Positions 58,024 to 64,000 of a DNA stretch of 64,000 nt are shown here, one piece after another (position 1 is the first letter of the stretch; each line of letters opens with the position of its first letter). Position numbers and translations under genes: made by a program. The notes beneath the pieces were generated by a model that saw only the letters and a list, made by a program, of their open reading frames with translations, ran no database searches and was not told the origin of the DNA. The stretch lies in NCBI RefSeq assembly GCF_000330885.1, contig NC_020059.1:1415001-1479000 (forward strand), in the 5' to 3' direction. The DNA is from Rhizobium tropici CIAT 899. GTDB lineage: Bacteria; Pseudomonadota; Alphaproteobacteria; Rhizobiales; Rhizobiaceae.

Positions 58024-58281
58024 TTATCGATTGTTCAACTGCGCCCTCACCAGCCGCAATCCCTTTTCGCTGATGCGATAGGGATGGCCGTCGGTGGATT
58101 TTATCGCCTTGAGGCGCTTCAGCCGTCGGAAGAGGTCGAGGTCGAAATCGGGGTAGACCCAGCCATCTCGCGTAAAGCAGTAGACTGTCTCGATCTTCTT
58201 GTTGTCGCTGCGTTCGATTTCGATGCGCCCGCCCTGGGCGAGCAGGTGGAGAATGCGCTGTTCCGCGCGGGAAATGTCCAT
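58024..58281 (-). CDS. YjhX family protein (TopAI-like toxin family)
   Basis: An 85-residue protein of the UPF0386/YjhX family. MDISRAEQRILHLLAQGGRI, VYCFTRDGWV, LFRRLKRLKAIKSTDGHPYR and the end VRAQLNNR match E. coli YjhX in order and length. E. coli YjhX (TopAI) inhibits topoisomerase I and is neutralised by the GNAT-family YjhQ. Here a GNAT gene lies next to it but on the other strand. ATG 58281 gives the family length; longer frames are unlikely. Whether it is toxic in rhizobia is unknown. Confidence 0.9.
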   Translation of the reverse strand: MDISRAEQRILHLLAQGGRIEIERSDNKKIETVYCFTRDGWVYPDFDLDLFRRLKRLKAIKSTDGHPYRISEKGLRLVRAQLNNR

Positions 58282-58579
58282 TGTTGTCAGAATCCGTATG
58301 GCGCCAAAGGGCGCACAAAAACGATCCGAGCCTTCCCTTGGGGAAGTCGGGGCTTCGTTTTTCAGGCCCGGCACGCAAGAAGACTTGCGAGCGGGGCCTC
58401 TACCGGGACTGACAAAAGTTAGACATCAAAACTCCGTTGATGTTTCTCTCTAAAGCAGGTTGCGCCACGTCGTCAAGTTCAACCCGTTCGATGCGTTTTG
58501 CTTCATAGCTGTTTGCCAATCTCGCCGCTGGCAAATGCTTTCTATGGGTGCTTTACTATCTCCAAATAGCGGGGGCTCG

Positions 58580-59089
58580 ATGATCCACATTCGCAATGCC
58601 CATGAAGGTGAAACTGCGGTATTGGCGAGCATCGGCCTGCGCTCCTGGCAGAAGGCGATGAGCGCGATCGGCGGCACGGGCGAGCTGCTGGAGAGTGCCA
58701 GCGAAGCCTTTGAAAATTTCACCCGCAATCTCTGGCTGACGATATCAGTCATAGAGCTCAACGGCGAGGCTGTGGGATGGGCGGCGCGCGAGGCTCTGGA
58801 CGAGGCGATTTCCGATTTCTGGATCGATCCTGATTTCGTCAGACGCGGCCTCGGTACGGCGCTTTTGGCGCGGATCGAAGCGGATGTGCGCGGGCAGGGA
58901 CTGGAGAAGGTTTCGTTGCAGAGCCATGCGGGCAACACCGATGCCATAGCCTTCTTCAGGGCGCGCGGCTATGAAATCCGCTGGCTGTCGATCGTCTATT
59001 CCCCCAAGCTCGACAGCGACGTGCCGACGGTCGGGCTTTCGAAATCGCTGGTCGATGACAGCGACGGCGCCTATGGCCCGGGCATATAG
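58580..59089 (+). CDS. GNAT family N-acetyltransferase next to yjhX
   Basis: A 169-residue RimI-like acetyltransferase. The acetyl-CoA loop is RRGLGTALLARIEADVRGQG, preceded by ISDFWIDPDF and followed by GNTDAIAFFRARGYEIRWLS. ATG 58580 follows GGGGG; a longer frame from 58460 has no similarity upstream. It is divergent from yjhX across about 300 bases with no other gene visible. It might be the YjhQ equivalent, but this is inferred only from neighbourhood. gatB follows after 87 bases. Confidence 0.85.
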   Translation: MIHIRNAHEGETAVLASIGLRSWQKAMSAIGGTGELLESASEAFENFTRNLWLTISVIELNGEAVGWAAREALDEAISDFWIDPDFVRRGLGTALLARIEADVRGQGLEKVSLQSHAGNTDAIAFFRARGYEIRWLSIVYSPKLDSDVPTVGLSKSLVDDSDGAYGPGI

Positions 59090-59176
59090 CAAGCGGTCGA
59101 TGCCGAAAGCCTTGCGCCGCCTCGCCAATTGCTCTACCTCACCAAAGCAGAAAACAGCATTATACAAGAGCTTCCC

Positions 59177-60682
59177 ATGACCATTGTCGACGTCCGTACG
59201 CCTGATCCGAAACGCTTCATTCCCGGTGCCACTGGTGATTGGGAAGTCGTTATCGGGATGGAAGTCCACGCCCAGGTGCTGAGCAAGTCCAAGCTCTTCT
59301 CCGGCGCCTCGACGGAGTTTGGCAAGCCCCAGAATTCCAACGTGTCGCTGGTCGATGCCGCCATGCCAGGCATGTTGCCCGTCATCAACGAGGAATGCGT
59401 GAAGCAGGCCGTGCGCACGGGCCTTGGCCTCAAGGCGCAGATCAACAATCGCTCGATCTTCGACCGGAAGAACTACTTCTATCCCGATCTGCCGCAGGGC
59501 TATCAGATCTCACAGTTCAAGGATCCGATCATCGGCGAGGGCAGGATCGTCATCTCGCTCGGCCCCGATCGCCAGGGCCAGTTCGAGGATATCGAGATCG
59601 GCATCGAGCGCCTGCATCTGGAACAGGATGCCGGCAAGTCGATGCACGACCAGCATGCGACGATGTCCTATGTCGATCTCAACCGCTCCGGCGTAGCACT
59701 CATGGAAATCGTCTCCAAGCCGGATATCCGCTCGTCGGACGAGGCGAAGGCCTATATGACGAAGCTGCGCTCGATCGTCCGCTACCTCGGCACCTGTGAC
59801 GGCAACATGGACGAAGGCTCGATGCGCGCCGACGTCAACGTCTCGGTCCGTCGCCCGGGCGGCGAGTTCGGCACGCGCTGCGAAATCAAGAACGTCAACT
59901 CCATCCGCTTCATCGGTCAGGCGATCGAATATGAAGCGCGTCGCCAGATCGGCATTCTGGAAGACGGCGGCAAGATCGACCAGGAAACTCGCCTGTTCGA
60001 TCCGAACAAGGGCGAGACGCGGTCCTTGCGCACCAAGGAAGATGCGCACGACTATCGCTATTTCCCCGATCCGGATCTGTTGCCGCTCGAATTCGACGAC
60101 GCTTTCGTTGCCGAGCTTGCCGAGCATCTGCCCGAGCTGCCCGACGATAAGAAGGAACGTTTCGTCCGCGAACTCGGCCTCTCGATCTACGACGCTTCCG
60201 TGCTCGTCTCGGAAAAGGCGATCGCCGATTATTTCGAAGCGGTTGCTGCCGGTCGCGATGGCAAGATGGCGGCCAACTGGGTCATCAACGACCTCTTGGG
60301 CGCTCTGAACAAAACCGGCAAAGACATTGAAGAGACTCCGGTTTCGCCCGCCCAGCTCGGCGCGATCATCGATCTCATCAAGGCCGAAACCATCTCCGGC
60401 AAGATCGCCAAGGATCTGTTCGAAATCGTGCTCAACGAGGGTGGCGATCCCGCTGAGATCGTCGAGGCCCGCGGCATGAAGCAGGTCACCGACACCGGCG
60501 CGATCGAAAAGGCCGTGGACGAGATCATCGCCGCCAATCCGGATCAGGTTGCCAAGGTCAAGGCCAAGCCGACGCTCGCCGGCTGGTTCGTCGGCCAGGT
60601 GATGAAGTCGACGGGCGGCAAGGCCAATCCGCAGGCGGTGCAGGCGCTGGTCAAGGCCAAGCTCGGCATCGAAGAGGAATAA
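59177..60682 (+). CDS. gatB: aspartyl/glutamyl-tRNA amidotransferase subunit B
   Basis: GatB is the kinase and tRNA-binding subunit of GatCAB. The 501-residue product has the signature [57 protein letters not shown] and the C-terminal YqeY-like tail ([17 protein letters not shown]). ATG 59177 is chosen over an upstream in-frame start because it gives the usual length. It is separated from gatCA by DUF4139, yjhX and a GNAT gene. A GNAT gene starts 3 bases after its stop. Confidence 0.98.
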   Translation: MTIVDVRTPDPKRFIPGATGDWEVVIGMEVHAQVLSKSKLFSGASTEFGKPQNSNVSLVDAAMPGMLPVINEECVKQAVRTGLGLKAQINNRSIFDRKNYFYPDLPQGYQISQFKDPIIGEGRIVISLGPDRQGQFEDIEIGIERLHLEQDAGKSMHDQHATMSYVDLNRSGVALMEIVSKPDIRSSDEAKAYMTKLRSIVRYLGTCDGNMDEGSMRADVNVSVRRPGGEFGTRCEIKNVNSIRFIGQAIEYEARRQIGILEDGGKIDQETRLFDPNKGETRSLRTKEDAHDYRYFPDPDLLPLEFDDAFVAELAEHLPELPDDKKERFVRELGLSIYDASVLVSEKAIADYFEAVAAGRDGKMAANWVINDLLGALNKTGKDIEETPVSPAQLGAIIDLIKAETISGKIAKDLFEIVLNEGGDPAEIVEARGMKQVTDTGAIEKAVDEIIAANPDQVAKVKAKPTLAGWFVGQVMKSTGGKANPQAVQALVKAKLGIEEE

Positions 60683-60685
60683 TCG

Positions 60686-61189
60686 GTGTTCTTCGTCCGC
60701 ACCGCCAGCGAGCAGGATCTCGAAAAGGTCCGTACTCTGCTCGGCGAAACCTGGCATGCGACCTATGATCGGATCTTCGGGCCGGAAAAGGTCAACGAGC
60801 TGCATGCCTCCTGGCACTCGCCGGCCTCGCTGAAGGCGCGGCTGGCGAACAAGAATTCGGAATTCCTGGTGGCCGACGACGGCAAGACGATCGGCGGCAT
60901 GGGCTATGCCGCCATGTCCAAGGAGATGACGAAAACCGTCATGCTCTACATGCTCTATATCAGCCCCCGCCATCAACGGCAGGGCATCGGCCGTGATATC
61001 TTCGCCGAACTGGAGACCTGCTTCCCGGACGCTGAAATCATGCGTCTCGAAGTCGATCCGCAGAACGAGCCTGCGATCGCCTTTTACCAAGCCCATGGCT
61101 TTGTCGAGGTCGGCCGCACGGAAAACTGCGGCGACGGGCAGTCGGGCATTCCGGCGCTGATATTCGAGAAGCCGCTGACGGCCCACTGA
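60686..61189 (+). CDS. GNAT family N-acetyltransferase
   Basis: A 167-residue acetyltransferase starting at GTG 60686, 3 bases after the gatB stop, so translationally coupled. The acetyl-CoA segment is LYISPRHQRQGIGRDIFAEL, then RLEVDPQNEPAIAFYQAHGF, typical of the RimI-like group. The substrate is unknown. A second GNAT gene follows after 20 bases. Confidence 0.9.
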   Translation: MFFVRTASEQDLEKVRTLLGETWHATYDRIFGPEKVNELHASWHSPASLKARLANKNSEFLVADDGKTIGGMGYAAMSKEMTKTVMLYMLYISPRHQRQGIGRDIFAELETCFPDAEIMRLEVDPQNEPAIAFYQAHGFVEVGRTENCGDGQSGIPALIFEKPLTAH

Positions 61190-61209
61190 AAGAATAGACG
61201 AGACCGCTC

Positions 61210-61677
61210 ATGGAAGACGTCCGCCTGGTGATCCGCGAAGCGAAAGAATCCGACCTTCGTGCCTTGATCGGGCTCTTTGCCGCCGACGCCGTCGGTGGCC
61301 ATGGCGATACGACCGACGCCTCCGCCTATGACGATTACCTCCGAGCGTTTTGCACCATCGCGGCGTCGCCTGAGCAGACGCTCTATGTCGCCGAACGCGA
61401 CGGCCAAGTTGTCGGGACGTTCCAGACGATGATCACGACGACGCTGACCGGGCGAGGTAGTTCCGCCATGATCATCGAAGCAGTCCAGACGCGCGCCGAT
61501 ATGCGCGGGCAGGGGATCGGCGCCGTCATGATCAATTTCTGCATCGACGAGGCAAAAAGCCGCGGGATGCGGATGATTCAGTTGACATCGAATAATGCCC
61601 GCAAGGACGCGCACCGCTTCTATGAGAGACTGGGTTTCAAGCCGACGCATCTAGGCTTCAAGATGCTATTGAAATGA
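61210..61677 (+). CDS. GNAT family N-acetyltransferase
   Basis: A 155-residue acetyltransferase, the second in a tandem GNAT pair behind gatB. It has AVQTRADMRGQGIGAVMINF (acetyl-CoA loop) and LTSNNARKDAHRFYERLGF. It is not a close duplicate of its neighbour. The substrate is unknown. The NDUFA12 gene begins 106 bases downstream on the same strand. Confidence 0.9.
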   Translation: MEDVRLVIREAKESDLRALIGLFAADAVGGHGDTTDASAYDDYLRAFCTIAASPEQTLYVAERDGQVVGTFQTMITTTLTGRGSSAMIIEAVQTRADMRGQGIGAVMINFCIDEAKSRGMRMIQLTSNNARKDAHRFYERLGFKPTHLGFKMLLK

Positions 61678-61783
61678 AGCCTTTTGCCCGCTGGAATCAC
61701 TGGACAAGCAGGCCTAGGGGCGGCATAAGCAAACTATCGAATTCTGGTATCGCTCGCCGCTTAGCGGGTATCGAGGAAAAGAC

Positions 61784-62182
61784 ATGTGGAATTTCATCGT
61801 ACAGACATTTACTTGGTGGAACGGTCAGACCATGGGCACGCGCTTCGCGACCTGGCGTTTTGGCAAGCGTGTCGGCGAGGATGAATTCGGTAATGTCTAT
61901 TACGAAGGCGGCATGTCTTCCTACGGCCTTCCGAAGCGCTGGGTAATCTATAAGGGCTATGCCGAAGCCTCCGCCATTCCTCCGGGCTGGCACGGCTGGA
62001 TGCATCATCGCACCGACGTTCCGCCGACCAAGGAAAACTATGTCACCAAGGAATGGCAGAAGGAACATCGTGCCAATCCAACCGGCTCGCCGCAGGCTTA
62101 CCGCCCGCCGGGCTCTCTCGCCGTTGCCGGCGAGCGTCCACGCGTGACTGGCGATTACGACGCCTGGACCCCGGGCAACTAA
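61784..62182 (+). CDS. NADH:ubiquinone oxidoreductase accessory subunit NDUFA12
   Basis: A 132-residue homologue of the mitochondrial complex I subunit NDUFA12 (B17.2). The family pattern is clear: TWWNGQTMGTRFATWRFGKR, VGEDEFGNVYYEGG, PKRWVIYKGYAEASAIPPGW and GWMHHRTDVPPTKENYVTKE. In Alphaproteobacteria this supernumerary subunit is part of complex I. It is encoded about 48 kb from the nuo operon. The C-terminal 40 residues are Pro/Gly-rich. DUF2155 follows after about 100 bases. Confidence 0.95.
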   Translation: MWNFIVQTFTWWNGQTMGTRFATWRFGKRVGEDEFGNVYYEGGMSSYGLPKRWVIYKGYAEASAIPPGWHGWMHHRTDVPPTKENYVTKEWQKEHRANPTGSPQAYRPPGSLAVAGERPRVTGDYDAWTPGN

Positions 62183-62284
62183 GCGAGAAGCCGGCTCGTC
62201 CTTTGGCCACAATTGGGCTTTAGGCGCGACATATGCCGGCTTTTGCTCGGCGCCTTGACCGAGACCAAGCGGAGAGTGGCGGAT

Positions 62285-62725
62285 ATGATGGTTTTCACGC
62301 GGAGCGCTTCTTTGCGTGCACTGGCCGTAGCCGGCGTTGCTCTCGTTGTCGGCATCTTGGCAGCTTCCACCGCCGAGGCCGCCCGCATCGCAAATCCGGT
62401 CGCCGTTTTCTCCGGCCTCGATAAAATCACCGGACGCATCACCACTTTCGATGTCTATGTCAACGAAACCGTGCAGTTCGGCGCGCTGCAGGTGACGCCA
62501 CGCGCCTGCTATTCGCGAGACGATACCGAGCAACAGAAAGTAGACGGCTTTGTTGAGGTGGACGAGATCACCCTCGACCGCCGTATCCGCCGTATCTTCA
62601 CCGGCTGGATGTTTGCCGACAGCCCTGGCCTCAACGCCGTCGAGCATCCGATCTATGACGTCTGGCTGAAAGAGTGCAAGCAAAAGTCCGACGTTCCGGC
62701 GCCGGATACCGCTGGCGCGAAGTAA
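62285..62725 (+). CDS. DUF2155 family exported protein
   Basis: A 146-residue exported protein. A signal peptide (LRALAVAGVALVVGILAAST) ends near AEA. The mature part has the DUF2155 pattern GLDKITGRITTFDVYVNETV, QFGALQVTPRACYSR and FTGWMFADSPGLNAVEHPIY, with two cysteines likely forming a disulfide. The function is unknown. It pairs with NDUFA12 in many Rhizobiales. ATG 62285 or 62288 is the start; the gene ends near a hairpin terminator. Confidence 0.9.
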   Translation: MMVFTRSASLRALAVAGVALVVGILAASTAEAARIANPVAVFSGLDKITGRITTFDVYVNETVQFGALQVTPRACYSRDDTEQQKVDGFVEVDEITLDRRIRRIFTGWMFADSPGLNAVEHPIYDVWLKECKQKSDVPAPDTAGAK

Positions 62726-62757
62726 TCGGTCTTTGGGACATTCGCAGCAGGACTATG

Positions 62758-62786
62758 TGCCCGCAGAAGCCTTGCTCCTGCGGGCA
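62758..62786. terminator. hairpin between DUF2155 and DUF1062 genes
   Basis: TGCCCGCAG at 62758-62766 and CTGCGGGCA at 62778-62786 form a 9-bp stem with an 11-base loop between convergent genes. Only a weak T-rich tail follows (TTGATTTAG). It may serve both genes. Confidence 0.6.
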
Positions 62787-62797
62787 TTGATTTAGCT

Positions 62798-63427
62798 TTA
62801 TTCGGTACTGGCGGCGGCTTCACCTATCGCCTGACGATCGGCAATCTCCGACAAGTCGAGAATGATCCTCACGCCGTGTTTGACCTTATGACGAAACAAG
62901 TCGTTGCGGTCGGGATCGGCTCTCAACTTGCCTCCGTCACGGAGGGCCTGAAGCCGCGAGCGCGAGATCGCCAGCTCCGATGCGAGCAGCCGATCAAGTC
63001 GCAGGTTCATCGGGAATTCGGCTGATATCTCGATCTCCAAAACAGCCCAGTTGCTTGCCGCACGTATCGTCTCCTTCCGGATGATAACGTCGGGCGGCTC
63101 GTCAATACGTTTTGCTTTCCGCTTCAGTCCATCAAGATCGAACTCCTGCGCTCGCACCCAATCCGGATCGCTGCGCTGCAGCGCCTCGAGCGCGGATGAG
63201 CCAAGATCTTGAACGGTCCGGCGCTCGAAGAGCGTTCGGTTCCATGTCTTGTCGCAATCGATGCACTTATAGACGAGCCAGGCATCGAGCCGCTTGCCAT
63301 TGGCGTTGAGCCTTACCTTGCCGCTCGATCTGAAGGGTTTCTGGCATCCGCAGCCGCTGCAGGCGATCCATGGCTGAGGCGATGTTTTAGGCGTAAGGGT
63401 CCAACGGACCTGAAGAATATTGCACAT
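62798..63427 (-). CDS. DUF1062 domain protein
   Basis: A 209-residue cytoplasmic protein. The N-terminus holds a zinc-ribbon-like part (ACSGCGCQKPF and YKCIDCDKTWNRTLFER), and the C-terminal half holds an S4-like RNA-binding segment (NLRLDRLLASELAISRSRLQ). This fits DUF1062, uncharacterised proteins in several bacteria. The ATG 63427 start avoids a 21-residue unlikely extension. It is convergent with DUF2155 and is read away from aat. Function is unknown. Confidence 0.85.
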   Translation of the reverse strand: MCNILQVRWTLTPKTSPQPWIACSGCGCQKPFRSSGKVRLNANGKRLDAWLVYKCIDCDKTWNRTLFERRTVQDLGSSALEALQRSDPDWVRAQEFDLDGLKRKAKRIDEPPDVIIRKETIRAASNWAVLEIEISAEFPMNLRLDRLLASELAISRSRLQALRDGGKLRADPDRNDLFRHKVKHGVRIILDLSEIADRQAIGEAAASTE

Positions 63428-63565
63428 ACCGTCTTGGTCTTCCGTATGGAAGTCCACCAGGCTGGCGGTGAGACAAGCCCGTCGGGGCACGGTATGGCGA
63501 TATTGCGGGACGGCTGAAGAGCTGAGACAGCGGCGGCTGTACTAGGCGCGTTTTGACAATGCCAA

Positions 63566-63656
63566 ACCGGTCTCAGGCCATCACCCGATGGACATGAACA
63601 TGCATCGGACGGCATCTTGCCGCCCTGAGGCACGGGGTGATTTCGATGAGACCGGT
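63566..63656. repeat. 91-bp inverted repeat with inner hairpins
   Basis: ACCGGTCTCA at 63566-63575 pairs with TGAGACCGGT at 63647-63656, and ATCACCC (63580-63586) pairs with GGGTGAT (63635-63641). Inside are CGATG/CATCG and GGCA/TGCC hairpins. It fills much of the 323-base gap between the DUF1062 and aat genes; no coding region is supported there. It could be a structured RNA, an operator or a mobile miniature repeat. Confidence 0.55.
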
Positions 63657-63750
63657 ATTTACGACGGCAAAATGGAACCTCTATGCACCAAAGCTCTTCT
63701 CGAGCAGGGATAGCAGACCACAACCGGAATTTGAAGTGATCCCAAAACGC

Positions 63751-64000
63751 TCAGGGCTGATCGTCGGAGAAGCTGAGATTGGGCGATTCCATCGCCTCCT
63801 CCAGCATCTTCGCATAGGCATCCTTCGGCACGTCGATGGCGCCGAATGTCTTCAAATGCTCGGTGGTGAATTGCGTGTCGAGCAGGGTGAAGCCGCGTTC
63901 GCGCAGGCGCTCCACCAGATAGACAAGACAGATCTTGGAAGCATCCGTGCGGCGAGAAAACATGCTTTCGCCAAAGAAGGCGGACCCCAGTGAGACGCCA
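63751..64000 (-). CDS. aat: leucyl/phenylalanyl-tRNA-protein transferase, C-terminal part
   Basis: The 3' end of aat, cut by the window end. Aat conjugates Leu or Phe to proteins with N-terminal Lys or Arg, marking them for ClpS/ClpAP. The visible 82 residues include [38 protein letters not shown] and [20 protein letters not shown], which are the family's defining C-terminal motifs. The protein ends in a short acidic tail. The frame is open to base 64000. Confidence 0.96.
   Translation of the reverse strand, partial: GVSLGSAFFGESMFSRRTDASKICLVYLVERLRERGFTLLDTQFTTEHLKTFGAIDVPKDAYAKMLEEAMESPNLSFSDDQP

Overview
The window looks like chromosome from a fast-growing rhizobium (Rhizobiaceae, Alphaproteobacteria). 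The signs are a GC-rich sequence, a 14-gene nuo operon with helix-hairpin-helix extras, a detached NDUFA12-type complex I subunit, the DUF3572-divK-pleD cell-cycle locus, an sRNA locus beside proS that fits the rhizobial alpha-r9 family, and GatCAB. It is almost entirely housekeeping chromosome, with two insertion sequences and one small toxin-antitoxin pair. I saw no tRNA, rRNA, CRISPR array or prophage.

Layout. 1-13986: complex I operon on the plus strand (3' end of nuoD, a small exported protein, nuoE, nuoF, a helix-hairpin-helix protein, nuoG-nuoN). It runs on into birA, rnj (RNase J) and mce (to 16873). 16928-17973: intact IS630-type element with TA target duplication. 18071-28671: DUF1467 membrane protein, the antisense-strand sRNA candidate, proS, lipoprotein-export permease and LolD, two minus-strand unknowns, a 28-residue membrane peptide, dnaE and a convergent L,D-transpeptidase. 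28777-29995: intact IS3-type element with a 3-bp target duplication. 30087-36141: GH25 lysozyme lipoprotein, DinB, GNAT, HAD, DUF3572, divK and pleD. 36142-36957: an AT-rich gene-poor gap. 36958-48561: a long minus-strand block (rpmG, MFS, DUF983, rnr, topA, dprA, plsY, a dihydroorotase-like pyrC, pyrB). 48746-52899: AidB-type acyl-CoA dehydrogenase, parDE-like pair, TetR regulator, two small membrane proteins and ruvX. 53105-62725: metallo-hydrolase, gatC-gatA, DUF4139, yjhX, GNATs, gatB, NDUFA12 and DUF2155. 62798-64000: DUF1062 and the 3' part of aat.

How the genes work together. Complex I is nearly complete here: the peripheral arm (NuoD, E, F, G, I) keeps all expected Fe-S ligands, and the membrane arm (H, J-N) keeps the conserved proton-channel glutamates I checked. 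The NDUFA12 homologue at 61784 belongs to the same enzyme although it lies 48 kb away. PyrB and the PyrC-like protein overlap by 4 bases, and the PyrC-like protein has lost nearly all dihydroorotase metal ligands, so it is probably a structural partner of the transcarbamoylase rather than an enzyme. GatC, GatA and GatB form one amidotransferase but are split over 3.4 kb by unrelated genes.

The observations most worth following are the metal-ligand-free PyrC, the ParE toxin with a one-base frameshift in its last residues behind an intact operator, the duplicated helix-hairpin-helix domain inside the complex I operon, the YjhX (TopAI-like) and GNAT neighbours, the candidate sRNA with promoter and terminator, and several palindromic intergenic elements. 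I did not find a clearly novel multi-gene system.
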